Shown here piece by piece: positions 1 to 7,187 of a stretch of 15,376 nucleotides of DNA. The notes below the pieces were generated by a model. It saw only the letters and a list, made by a program, of their open reading frames with translations. It did no database searches and was not told the DNA's origin. Origin of the DNA: DATGLE01 sp035294325 (lineage in GTDB: Bacteria; Chloroflexota; Ktedonobacteria; Ktedonobacterales; Ktedonobacteraceae); NCBI GenBank assembly GCA_035294325.1, contig DATGLE010000026.1, positions 1-15,376 on the forward strand. The letters run 5' to 3'. The position numbers were made by a program, and so were the translations under genes. Within the stretch, counting starts at the first letter, position 1. Every line of letters begins with the position of its first letter.

Positions 1-580
1 CCTCAGCAGCGTCCGAAATCTGACCAGATGCCGCCGCAAGTCCTCTCCCTGGTACAGCCGCTCCATCTCGGCTATGACCTGCAACAGCATCGCGGCGCTC
101 ACCCCCTTCATCGCCGGCATGAGCGTATACATGCATGCCACTCGCCGGCGCAGGTAGCGCTCCGCCTCCAGTTCCCATACCCGCAGCACACCGTGCTGGA
201 ACTCCAGTTGCGTCCCAAAGCCGGCCTGTTCCTGAAAGACCGGCTCCGGGATCGTCGTCTCAAACGGGTAGAGCACCAGCGAGATCACCGGTTTGCGATA
301 GCGGCCATATCAAGCAACGTGATAGACCAGCATGCGATAGGCCATCACGCTCTCCGGTTGGGTTTGCAGTTCCAGATCCAGCACGCGCGGCCTGCCCTTT
401 GTATCTGACATTATACCCCAGATCCGCGCGCAGCGTGGTCTGGTTCAGTTCGGTGTTTTCCTCCTCCTCCACTTCGCAACCCGGCAGCAGTTCCGGTAGT
501 AGCTGCCTGGCATGGTCGCCCATCAGGGATTTCAAGGCGCGGTCATAGGGGTGATACTCTTCGCGGGGTTCATTTATCAT
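1..580 (-). pseudogene. Broken Rpn/PD-(D/E)XK nuclease-like gene (partial at left edge)
   Basis: Reading minus from an ATG at 580, the protein begins MINEPREEYHPYDRALKSLM and continues through an acidic EVEEEENTEL stretch to ADLGYNVRYKGQ. A one-base frameshift near 390-392 then moves the homologous reading to another frame (PRVLDLELQTQPESVMAYRM). A TGA at 310-312 interrupts that frame, after which it continues as YRKPVISLVLYPFETTIPEP and on through the left edge. The ADL aspartate and the LELQ glutamate/glutamine fit the D...ExQ core of PD-(D/E)XK nucleases. From memory this matches the Rpn/YhgA-like (often DUF4351-linked) family, which is multicopy in Ktedonobacteria. The start is supported by a GGGAGGGG Shine-Dalgarno. 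With one frameshift and one stop it is very probably non-functional, unless the sequence has errors. Where the gene ends lies outside the window. Confidence 0.8.
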
Positions 581-614
581 CCTGACACCCCTCCCTTCCA
601 CATTTAGTATTCTG

Positions 615-643
615 AATATATCATAGATATCTATCAGGAACAA
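615..643 (-). promoter_or_regulatory. Candidate promoter of the Rpn-like pseudogene
   Basis: On the minus strand a TTGTTC -35 (638-643) and a TATATT -10 (615-620) are separated by exactly 17 bases. They lie about 35 bases upstream of the pseudogene ATG. The spacer contains a 12-base perfect palindrome ATAGATATCTAT (623-634), which could be an operator or simply AT-rich sequence. No transcription data support it. Confidence 0.4.
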
Positions 644-688
644 GCGCCGGGGCCAGAATATGCTATCGGGCACGCCGGGAGCAATTCC

Positions 689-1231
689 TCACCCGGTATG
701 CCGCCACTCGCGATCAAGAAGAGAGTAGAGCAGAGTATCGTACCAGCGGTCTCCGATCTTCTCGTTCTCGCGCAGGCGCCCCTCGCGCCGCATGCCGAGC
801 CGCTCCCAGGTGTGGGCCGCGTCGCTATTATCGGCCAGGCAGGCAGCCCAGATACGATGCAGGGCCAGCCTGTCAAAGCCGAACGCCAGCAGCGCATGAA
901 GCGCCTCTATCACATAGCCGCGTTCACGGTAGTGGTGATCAAGGTCGTAGCCGATATCCGCAATTCCCGCCGTGAGCATATCCAGGCGCAGGCCGCAATG
1001 GCCGATAAGCTTTGCTTCGGAACGTAGCACGAGAGCGAACTGATATTTTTTGCGCGGCTTCTCCTTGCTCCACCCCATAAACATTCTCACGTAGGCGCGC
1101 GCCTCCTGCTCCGTTCTCTGAGTTCCATGATAGTAACGGAGATATTCGGGTGCGGATTGATATTGCAGGATAGCTTTCCAGTCGCTCTCCTCAAATTCGC
1201 GCAGCAGCAGTTGCCTGGTGGTGAGCATCAC
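689..1231 (-). CDS. GNAT family N-acetyltransferase (RimJ/RimL-like)
   Basis: This 180-residue protein has the compact single-domain layout of GNAT (Acetyltransf_3/RimJ-RimL type) enzymes, which move an acetyl group from acetyl-CoA to an amine. Visible marks are the LREFEESDWKAI opening near residues 10-21, strand IGHCGLRL (76-83), the acetyl-CoA binding segment IGYDLDHHYRERGYVIEAL (93-111, with R-x-R-G-Y-V in place of the usual R-x-x-G-x-A/G), and ADNSDAAHTWERLGMRREG (133-151). The first start is GTG at 1231; an adjacent ATG at 1228 is equally possible. An AAGGA sits about 10 bases before the GTG and fits both. The substrate (protein N-terminus, antibiotic or small amine) cannot be told. It stands alone, with gaps of over 100 bases on both sides. 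Confidence 0.88.
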   Translation of the reverse strand: MMLTTRQLLLREFEESDWKAILQYQSAPEYLRYYHGTQRTEQEARAYVRMFMGWSKEKPRKKYQFALVLRSEAKLIGHCGLRLDMLTAGIADIGYDLDHHYRERGYVIEALHALLAFGFDRLALHRIWAACLADNSDAAHTWERLGMRREGRLRENEKIGDRWYDTLLYSLLDREWRHTG

Positions 1232-1355
1232 ATAGAGCGATTCCTTAAAACGCTATATAGCCGGCAATGACCCTGGCACAGCCTTAACCTCCCATTACCC
1301 AAATATACTACCACTCGCGACAATGCTCGCCTTTGAGCGTCAGGAGTCTTTCAGG

Positions 1356-1634
1356 TTACTCTATGCCAATATCCCACGCCTGTTGCAGATCAGCCCGCGA
1401 GTAGCACTGAAAGGCCATCAGGGTATGCGTTTTGATAATCGTTGGCAGTCGCTGCATATGCGTGGTGACGACCTCGGCGAGATCCTCATAGTTCTGGAAA
1501 CGCAGGAGGGCCACAAGGTCATATTCGCCCGTGACAGAATATACCTCCGCCACTCCGTCGATCTCCAGCAGGCGCTGGGCGGTCTGGTTGATCTCTCCAC
1601 GCTGCACATTAATCAAGACTATCGCAGTTACCAC
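1356..1634 (-). CDS. Stand-alone Lrp/AsnC ligand-binding (RAM) domain protein
   Basis: At 92 residues this is only the C-terminal half of an Lrp/AsnC regulator; there is no helix-turn-helix. The beta-alpha-beta-beta-alpha-beta RAM fold is readable: TAIVLINV (3-10), helix INQTAQRLLEIDGV (15-28), AEVYSVTGEYDLVALLRF (29-46, containing the signature G-x-Y-D-L), helix YEDLAEVVTTHMQRL (49-63), then TIIKTHTLMAF (65-75). Such single-domain proteins form dimers or higher rings that bind amino acids, and may act as modulators of full-length Lrp partners. Translation starts at GTG 1634 with a clear AAAGGAAGAG Shine-Dalgarno; ATG is not available nearby. It lies downstream of the R2lox-like gene on the same strand, separated by a 153-base structured gap. 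Co-transcription with that gene is possible but not shown. Confidence 0.87.
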   Translation of the reverse strand: MVTAIVLINVQRGEINQTAQRLLEIDGVAEVYSVTGEYDLVALLRFQNYEDLAEVVTTHMQRLPTIIKTHTLMAFQCYSRADLQQAWDIGIE

Positions 1635-1660
1635 ACCAACTCTTCCTTTCTAATTTGAGC

Positions 1661-1756
1661 GTGTCTGATTCTCAGCCCTCTCGTTCTCTCCTGCCAGGCA
1701 CTCGCGCATCCGAGCGCCGCAGGCACGAGCAAGCGCCGGTGCCGGATATCAGACAC
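1661..1756 (-). repeat. Nested inverted repeat between R2lox-like and RAM-domain genes
   Basis: A 9-base perfect inverted repeat (GTGTCTGAT at 1661-1669, its complement at 1748-1756) encloses a second pair, GGCAC at 1697-1701 with GTGCC at 1739-1743. Inside that is a CTCG/CGAG mini-hairpin (1701-1714). It could fold as a branched RNA at the 3' end of the oxidase message or the 5' leader of the RAM gene. No U-run follows, so it is not a classical terminator. Confidence 0.4.
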
Positions 1757-1787
1757 ACTCTTGAATTACTTTCTTGAAGAAAGGGAA

Positions 1788-2729
1788 CTAAAATGGCGGA
1801 GGCGGAACGCTCGGCAGTTCCATGCTCAGGCCGATGACCTTCATTTTCTTGGTCAGCGACTCTATCGCGTAGCGCGGCGTTATCCACGGATCCAGGCCCT
1901 CCTGCAACATGCCCTGCGTCTCCTGTTCCCCCGGAGAGATAGCATCTATCGCGGTTTGCACATACTTATTAACGGAATCATAGACCACATCGGCGAGCGC
2001 ACGATTGGCCTGGATCATATCGCGCAAGAACTTTACGCCGAAGATCACATGGCGCGATTCGTCGCGGGCCACAGCAGTAAAGCCGCCACGGAACGCCGGG
2101 AAGATATCCTGCTCACGATAGATCTCCAGCATGTTGCGCTGGCCGGCCAGGGCCATTGTGCCCTCAACAATGATATGATACAGCGTCACGCCCTCAACGA
2201 GATGCTTCATTTCCCGGGGATGCTGGCGAATGCGCTCGCCAACGTCGTTGAGCGAATCGATGAGGATGTAGCGCAGCCCATCGTTCATGTTATTCTGCGC
2301 AACGCCGAGCGTGTCCTCCAAACGTCCCATGTCGATGCCCAGCGCCTCATTGAAGAAGCGCGCGAAGAAGACAGTATGACGCGCCTCGTCGACAAGCTGG
2401 GTCGTCAGGAAAATGCGCATCTCGTCATCGGGCATCGCAGTGATGTAAGGCGCGAGCGTATTGGTGACACACTCCTCGCCCTTGAAGAAGGCGCTGAGGC
2501 CAAAGAGGCGCATGCGCCGCTCCTCCTCTGGCATATTCTGCCACTGCTGGCGGTCAACGGAGAAGTCGATCCCCTGCGCGCTCCACTGCTGGCGCTCCCA
2601 GCGGTAATATAGTTCGCGATAGGTCGGCAGGTGTACCAGGCCCTCGTCGATGATATTCATTACTCTATCGATAGGTGTCTGCTGTAACTGGGATAAAGGT
2701 GCGCTTTCGAGAGGCATATCAATGGACAT
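1788..2729 (-). CDS. R2-like ligand-binding oxidase (R2lox-type ferritin-fold dimetal protein)
   Basis: A 313-residue ferritin-like dimetal-carboxylate protein. All six metal ligands are visible: E85 (FFKGEE), E115 and H118 (DEARH), E189 (IIVEG), E224 and H227 (DESRH). Residues at the two R2lox cross-link positions are also present: V88, three after the first Glu, and Y184, five before the fourth ligand. The Val-Tyr pair separates R2lox (Mn/Fe oxidases that hold a long-chain fatty acid) from true ribonucleotide reductase R2. Databases often label such proteins 'ribonucleotide reductase beta'. The chosen ATG follows AAGGAG by 13 bases, and its first codons overlap the upstream ligase stop (2719-2721) by 11 nt, implying coupled translation. 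An in-frame ATG at 2717 is an alternative. The E115-E189 spacing differs from my memory of Rv0233, so exact subfamily is less sure than fold. No NrdA is in view. Confidence 0.82.
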   Translation of the reverse strand: MSIDMPLESAPLSQLQQTPIDRVMNIIDEGLVHLPTYRELYYRWERQQWSAQGIDFSVDRQQWQNMPEEERRMRLFGLSAFFKGEECVTNTLAPYITAMPDDEMRIFLTTQLVDEARHTVFFARFFNEALGIDMGRLEDTLGVAQNNMNDGLRYILIDSLNDVGERIRQHPREMKHLVEGVTLYHIIVEGTMALAGQRNMLEIYREQDIFPAFRGGFTAVARDESRHVIFGVKFLRDMIQANRALADVVYDSVNKYVQTAIDAISPGEQETQGMLQEGLDPWITPRYAIESLTKKMKVIGLSMELPSVPPPPF

Positions 2730-4311
2730 GGCGTTTTCGTAACTCCTTCTTGTCAATCTTGCCGACGGCATTGCGCGGCAAGGAATCTACAAACTCGATC
2801 TGGCTGGGCGTCTTGTAGTTGGCAAGCCGCTCGCGGCAATAGGCCATAAGCTCCTCGGCATCAACGGGCGTGCGGGCAACGACGAAGGCTTTGACCTCCT
2901 CACCCATGCGCTCGGAGGGGACGCCGACTACCGCCGCTTCGATCACCGCCGGGTGCGTCGCCAGCACCTCTTCAACGTCGCGCGGGTAGATATTAAATCC
3001 TCCGCGAATAATCAGGTCCTTCTTTCGCTCAACGATATACAGGTAGCCATCTTCATCGAAGCGGCCCATGTCGCCGGTATAGAGCCAGCCGTTGCGCAGG
3101 GCTGCCGCCGTTTCCTGGGGCATGTTGTAATAGGACTTCATGATGTTGGGGCCGCGCGCGATCACCTCACCGACTTCGCCGGTAGGCACGGGGTTGCCAT
3201 TGTCATCAACGATCAGCACTTCGACACCGGGTATAGGCTTGCCCACCGAGCCAGGCTTTTGCGCCATGTCGCCGCTATGGGCAGCGAGGATGGTCGTTGC
3301 TTCGGAGAGGCCGTAGCCCTCGCGGATCTGGCAGTGGAACTTCTCTTCGAAGCCTTTCAGGACCTCGACGGGCAGAGGAGCCGAGCCACTGCCGCAATAT
3401 TGTAAACTGCTCGTATCGTATTTATCGGCATCGGGCGTATAGAGCAAGGCGACAAACATGGCAGGCACGCCCGCAAAGGCCGTGACGCGGTGCCGCTCGA
3501 TTGCTGAAAGGACGGCATGCGTATCGAAGCGGGGCTGCATGACGACTCTGGCGCCGGTGAGATAGGCCATATTCGCCATTGTCATGCCGTAAGCGTGCGC
3601 GAGCGGCAGAATGGCGAGATGCACCTCCTCACTGCGCGGCGCCCCTACGGTGTTGCCGGTCAGGGCGTTGGAGACGAGGTTGTGATGGGTGAGCACGACG
3701 CCTTTGGGATTGCCTGTGGTGCCAGATGTATAGAGAATCACGGCCATGTCGTCGGGCGCGGGGCGGATACCGTCCAGGTCTTCAAGATAGCGATCCGCGT
3801 AATCGGCTCCCTTTGCCAGCACCTCGCTGTAGGCAACCACTCTGGGAGAGGCATCTTCAGCACTCGTTGCGCCGTCGTCAGTAGCGATAATATAGCGCAT
3901 CGCAGGCACGTCGGCCAGCGCGCCGCGCAGCATCGGCAGGAGCAGCGGGCTGGTAATGATTGCTTTCGCGCCGGAGTTCTGCGCGATATAGTGGACCTCC
4001 GGCCCTTTGAGCAGCGGCATCACGGGGATGGCAACGGCTCCGACACGGGCTATGGCCTGGTAGGAGATGATGACTTCGGGGCAGTTGGGCATCATGACCA
4101 TGACGCGATCCCCGGACTCTATTCCCAGGGCGCGCAGGCCGGCGGCGACCTGCGTGGCCTCCCTGGCAATCTCGATGTTGGTATATTCGCGCGTGCGCTG
4201 CGGATCTTCATAGACGATGGCGGTATACGGACCGAAATGGGTGCAGTTATAAATAGCAAGGTCGTAGAGGACGCGCAGATCCTCTTCCGTCATAGGCCGC
4301 TTGCCTGGCAT
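2719..4311 (-). CDS. Acyl-CoA ligase (AMP-forming, long-chain fatty acid type)
   Basis: A full-length 530-residue ANL-superfamily enzyme, which activates a carboxylic acid with ATP and then forms the CoA thioester. Core motifs, in order: P-loop YTSGTTGNPKG (194-204), YGMTMANMAYLTGA near 241-254, GYGLSEAT (332-339), YTGDMG (411-416), hinge/A8 ERKKDLIIRGGFNIYP (428-442), and the C-terminal catalytic lysine K517 in NAVGKIDK. The glycine-rich pocket and GGFNIYPRDVEEVL resemble medium/long-chain fatty acyl-CoA synthetases; the exact chain is not readable. The ATG at 4311 has a strong AGGAGGG seven bases upstream. The gene sits between a MaoC hydratase and an R2lox-like oxidase, overlapping the latter by 11 nt, so it is probably the middle gene of a lipid operon. 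Confidence 0.93.
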   Translation of the reverse strand: MPGKRPMTEEDLRVLYDLAIYNCTHFGPYTAIVYEDPQRTREYTNIEIAREATQVAAGLRALGIESGDRVMVMMPNCPEVIISYQAIARVGAVAIPVMPLLKGPEVHYIAQNSGAKAIITSPLLLPMLRGALADVPAMRYIIATDDGATSAEDASPRVVAYSEVLAKGADYADRYLEDLDGIRPAPDDMAVILYTSGTTGNPKGVVLTHHNLVSNALTGNTVGAPRSEEVHLAILPLAHAYGMTMANMAYLTGARVVMQPRFDTHAVLSAIERHRVTAFAGVPAMFVALLYTPDADKYDTSSLQYCGSGSAPLPVEVLKGFEEKFHCQIREGYGLSEATTILAAHSGDMAQKPGSVGKPIPGVEVLIVDDNGNPVPTGEVGEVIARGPNIMKSYYNMPQETAAALRNGWLYTGDMGRFDEDGYLYIVERKKDLIIRGGFNIYPRDVEEVLATHPAVIEAAVVGVPSERMGEEVKAFVVARTPVDAEELMAYCRERLANYKTPSQIEFVDSLPRNAVGKIDKKELRKRHVH

Positions 4312-4399
4312 CAGGCTGCCCTCCTAATCTCTAAGGTATTGCCAAATATCACCATCTCGCGTACCCTGTACAAGCCTGTTCATGCAAGGGCAGGCGTAG

Positions 4400-4422
4400 C
4401 AGCAGTTTTCCGTGAACTGCTG
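4400..4422 (-). repeat. Perfect 8-bp hairpin in the maoC-ligase gap
   Basis: CAGCAGTT and AACTGCTG form a perfect 8-bp stem with a 7-base loop, 10 bases after the MaoC stop codon. No U-run follows, so it more likely stabilises or processes the message than ends it. Confidence 0.45.
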
Positions 4423-4432
4423 AGGGTTGAAA

Positions 4433-4870
4433 CTATGCGTTATGCGAGCGCGGAAGGGATACAGTAGCCTCGCCCAGCGTGACCTTCTCACCCTTCTGAT
4501 TCTGTGCCCAGCACTCAATCGCGACGATCTCACGGCCATCATTGCTGGCTCGGCGCTCCCTGACGACACCGCGACAGGTGAGGGTATCGCCCAGGCGCAC
4601 CATGCTGGCAAAACGTACCTGGAGATGGGTGAGAAAGGCGTCGGGGTTATCAGCGATCTGCTGGGTGATGAACTGTCCCAGGAAGGCCATACTGAGCATG
4701 CCATGAGCGATCACGCTATCCAGGCCGACGCGACGAGCGGCCTCGGCATCAAGATGGATGGGGTTATGATCGCCCGACGCGTCGGCGTAGCGTCGAAGCT
4801 GCTCCTGGCTAATCGGCGGCTTGACGAGTGGCGGCAACATATCGCCGCTGGCGGCGGCAAAAATATTCAT
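4433..4870 (-). CDS. MaoC-like hot-dog enoyl-CoA hydratase/dehydratase
   Basis: A 145-residue single hot-dog domain. The (R)-hydratase signature is intact: YADASGDHNPIHLDAEAARR (28-47), with the catalytic pair D34 and H39, followed by GLDSVIAHGMLSMAFLGQF (49-67). Proteins of this class (PhaJ/MaoC) add water across trans-2-enoyl-CoA or remove it from (R)-3-hydroxyacyl-CoA. The start at ATG 4870 is preferred over a frame extending 12 codons further upstream, because an AGAGGT Shine-Dalgarno lies about six bases before it and family homology begins there. It is the first gene of the cluster with the acyl-CoA ligase (121 bases downstream) and R2lox. Its exact substrate is unknown. Confidence 0.9.
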   Translation of the reverse strand: MNIFAAASGDMLPPLVKPPISQEQLRRYADASGDHNPIHLDAEAARRVGLDSVIAHGMLSMAFLGQFITQQIADNPDAFLTHLQVRFASMVRLGDTLTCRGVVRERRASNDGREIVAIECWAQNQKGEKVTLGEATVSLPRSHNA

Positions 4871-5161
4871 CAATGTACCTCTTACCTGGCGCCCTTCGTT
4901 GGGCAACCGCTTATAGGGGCGGCCCGCTCACGGGGCTGCTCGCCCCCATCAGGCCGCCCGGGCATACTACAAGACTGGCGTGAGAGGATTTTTATTTAGC
5001 TTTCTCAATGTACCATGATTCAAAGACATTACGCAAGAGATTGTATAGTCGTTGCAGGCTTTCCCATACTTCCGCTTCTCGCGACCCGCAAGCAGGGCGG
5101 GCCGCTGCGAGTTCCGCTGGATGCATTGGAGCATGGGCAAGCCCTGATCGTCGTTACGATG
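4871..5161. other. Intergenic region between sbcD and maoC
   Basis: No gene is visible in these 291 bases. They hold a GC-rich imperfect hairpin (GGGGCG 4916-4921 with CGCCCC 4941-4946, plus an inner GCCC/GGGC pair) in the maoC leader. There is also a weak promoter-like pair on the minus strand: TTGAAT at 5018-5023 and TAAATA at 4993-4998, with a long 19-base spacer. No convincing terminator for sbcD was found. Confidence 0.4.
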
Positions 5162-6493
5162 CTATGATCCGAGCAGGGCCGCGCGCTGCTCACGCAGGTA
5201 TTGCGCAATGTGCTCAGGATCATCTTTGCTGAGGGCCAGTTGCTTCAGTTGGGCCAGCACCGCGCTCCACTGCTCTTTAGCGGGCAGGTAGCGATTATCG
5301 CGACTCACCAGTTCCTCAAAGATGCGGCGCTCCAGTTCATGCCAGAGCGAGCGGTCACGCCCATCGATCTCGCCATCATCAGGCACGTAATCCTGATCGC
5401 TGGTATCGTTGTCGATACGGACATGCAGCGGCTGGAAATACTCCTGCACCATCCCTTCCATACGCTTCTGATCGAGCGAGCCAGCGTCGAAGCCCAGTGT
5501 GCCGGCCAGGCGCACCTGCACCAGCGGGCGCAGCGGCGCGGCGGCATAGCGCGGCCCTTCACGCCTGCAATAGTCTTCAAGCCGCGCGTAGACAGCATCC
5601 GGTTCGTTGAGGCCATCCACATGCAGATCATAGCGTACAAAATCGCGGCGATTGCTTCTAATGTGTACGGCATGATGTACCCGCTCGTCCTTTGCGGGAT
5701 CGATGATGCGCTCCGGCTCGTCGGTGTCGATCTGGACATAATAGTAGCCGCGATCATCCCACTGCACTTCTTCCATGCTGCACGTTTCAGGCGAGCCGGG
5801 ATTGTAGATCCAGCCCTTGAAACTGTAGGGTTTGTGAACATGGCCCAGCGCCAGGTAATCAACATAGGGATGCAGCGCCTCAAGCTGCGCCATTGTGGGC
5901 AAACCCTGGATGCGCGGCACGATGCCATCGATGCCGGTATGCATGGTGAGGAGGCGATATTCGACGCCGCTGGCATCTTCCTCGGCTCGTGCGGCCGCGA
6001 GTGCCTGCGCCATGCCTTCAAGGCTGCGTTCCAGCGCCGCGCCCTGCCAGGGCAGACCATAAACGCGCAGTCGCCCGCCTATCAAATCGATGTAGGCGCC
6101 GCGCATACTCTCGCGCTCCCACGGCGTGAGCAGCGGCGCGCCGTCGCGCATGAGCGGCGCCAGCAGCGTGAGATACTCCTGATAGCAGAGAAATTGCAGC
6201 CAGGAGATGCCTTCGCGGTAATAGCTGCGGTCATGGTTGCCCTCGATGGCGATGACGGGTATGCCCTTATCCCTGAGTTTTCTCAATCCCTCGATGGCAT
6301 GGATGAGTGTCTGAGCGTCGATGGCGCGTTTATTGAAGAGGTCTCCGGCGATGACCACAAAATCGACACGGCGATCTACAGCCTCCTGGGTGATGGCCCA
6401 GAAGGTGCGTGTGAAATCGTTGAAGCGCTCGCGCACGCCGTACTGTTCGTAGCCCAGGTGCGTATCGGCAATGTGCATGAAAGATGCCCGCAT
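5162..6493 (-). CDS. sbcD: SbcD/Mre11-type DNA exonuclease subunit
   Basis: A 443-residue calcineurin-like metallophosphoesterase of the SbcD/Mre11 family, the nuclease half of the SbcCD complex that cuts DNA hairpins and processes double-strand ends. The dimetal-site motifs are all present: ADTHLG (D10, H12), AGDLFNK (D51), EGNHD (N86, H87), MHTG (H185) and GHVH (H218, H220), followed by GWIYNPGSPE (227-236), typical of the family. The rest forms the capping and partner-binding region. ATG 6493 was chosen because a GGGGAG lies just before it and the family starts there; the frame stays open 37 codons further upstream. SbcC, its usual ATPase neighbour, is not in the window. A small membrane protein ends 23 bases upstream on the same strand. 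A hairpin nuclease is notable in a window so rich in long inverted repeats, though that link is only suggestive. Confidence 0.9.
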   Translation of the reverse strand: MRASFMHIADTHLGYEQYGVRERFNDFTRTFWAITQEAVDRRVDFVVIAGDLFNKRAIDAQTLIHAIEGLRKLRDKGIPVIAIEGNHDRSYYREGISWLQFLCYQEYLTLLAPLMRDGAPLLTPWERESMRGAYIDLIGGRLRVYGLPWQGAALERSLEGMAQALAAARAEEDASGVEYRLLTMHTGIDGIVPRIQGLPTMAQLEALHPYVDYLALGHVHKPYSFKGWIYNPGSPETCSMEEVQWDDRGYYYVQIDTDEPERIIDPAKDERVHHAVHIRSNRRDFVRYDLHVDGLNEPDAVYARLEDYCRREGPRYAAAPLRPLVQVRLAGTLGFDAGSLDQKRMEGMVQEYFQPLHVRIDNDTSDQDYVPDDGEIDGRDRSLWHELERRIFEELVSRDNRYLPAKEQWSAVLAQLKQLALSKDDPEHIAQYLREQRAALLGS

Positions 6494-6516
6494 ACTCTCC
6501 CCGTTCCAGATAAGTA

Positions 6517-7017
6517 TCAAGCCGGTCCCGTCATCCAGGCACGCACGCCGGCGGCGGCCAGGATCAGGGCCGCGATAGCGAAGATCAGGACATCGCGGCG
6601 CCAATCTTTTCCGCCGGTGGCATAGGTGACGGCGACAGGCAGGGCCAGAGCCACAATAGCGCCGTACACATAGTGCAAATAGTAGAGGCCCGTGCCCCCG
6701 CCCGGCTTCAAACCCATGAGCAGCATGATGACGCCGAAAAGTCCCTGGAGCGCGGCCAGCGCGGCGGTCACATACAGCAGGATGCGCCAGGGCTTGAGGA
6801 TCTGCCGGAGCCTCGCCTCGCTCGCAGCCTTCTCCTCCTCACCTTCTCGCGCCTTTGCTCCGGCCAGCTTCAGCTCTTTGTTACCAAAAAAGAGGATCAG
6901 TCCCCAGACGCCCGCGACCAGGCCCGCCGCTATCACCAGGTAGACATTATATGAATGCAGTGTAAGGACGAACTCTTGCAATGTACTGCTCTCCTCCATG
7001 TCGCCCGCTTGCGACAT
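6517..7017 (-). CDS. Hypothetical membrane protein with four predicted helices
   Basis: I do not recognise this 166-residue protein. Four hydrophobic spans are visible: about 25-44 (VYLVIAAGLVAGVWGLILFF), 78-102, 114-133 (HYVYGAIVALALPVAV region) and 142-161. Between the first and second is a charged loop rich in Glu, Lys and Arg (46-77). No catalytic motif is evident. The start is uncertain: ATG 7017 has only a weak AGAAG upstream, and ATG 6999 (MEESSTLQEF) is a fair alternative; both keep all four spans. The gene ends 23 bases before sbcD on the same strand, so the two are probably co-transcribed, but no functional link is known to me. Confidence 0.75.
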   Translation of the reverse strand: MSQAGDMEESSTLQEFVLTLHSYNVYLVIAAGLVAGVWGLILFFGNKELKLAGAKAREGEEEKAASEARLRQILKPWRILLYVTAALAALQGLFGVIMLLMGLKPGGGTGLYYLHYVYGAIVALALPVAVTYATGGKDWRRDVLIFAIAALILAAAGVRAWMTGPA

Positions 7018-7112
7018 GCTTCTATAGTATCGTTCTTGTTGTGCGTGGAAATGGTGGAACTCTGCCAGTTCTTGACCTACTATAGCGCGAGTGGGCTGGA
7101 AAGACAAGTGGA

Positions 7113-7187
7113 AGGAAGAATAGTAGCAAGCAAATGGGGCGATTGGACGCAGCCCAATCGCCCCATTTGCTTGCTACTATTCTTCCT
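7113..7187 (-). terminator. 34-bp perfect inverted repeat across the galU stop codon
   Basis: Two perfectly complementary 34-base arms (7113-7146 and 7154-7187) flank a 7-base loop. The right arm contains the last two GalU codons and its TAG stop (7177-7179). In RNA this would be an extremely stable hairpin, probably ending or protecting the galU message. Only a pyrimidine-rich tract, not a real U-run, follows on the minus strand, so intrinsic termination is not certain. Confidence 0.75.

Noticed and set aside
1761..2612. 283-codon plus-strand open frame opposite the R2lox-like gene
   Set aside because: The minus-strand protein carries all dimetal ligands; the plus frame is a shadow.
1788..2729. 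Ribonucleotide reductase beta subunit (NrdB)
   Set aside because: The Val-Tyr cross-link pair and the IIVEG and DESRH contexts fit R2lox better, and no nrdA is nearby. Phylogeny could overturn this.
5201..6625. 474-codon plus-strand open frame opposite sbcD
   Set aside because: It is antisense to a gene with complete SbcD motifs, its translation has no recognisable motif, and it arises from GC-rich codon bias.
7113..7187. Integron attC site or insertion-sequence end
   Set aside because: The stem is perfect, includes galU codons, and lacks attC core sites, an integrase, a transposase or target duplications.
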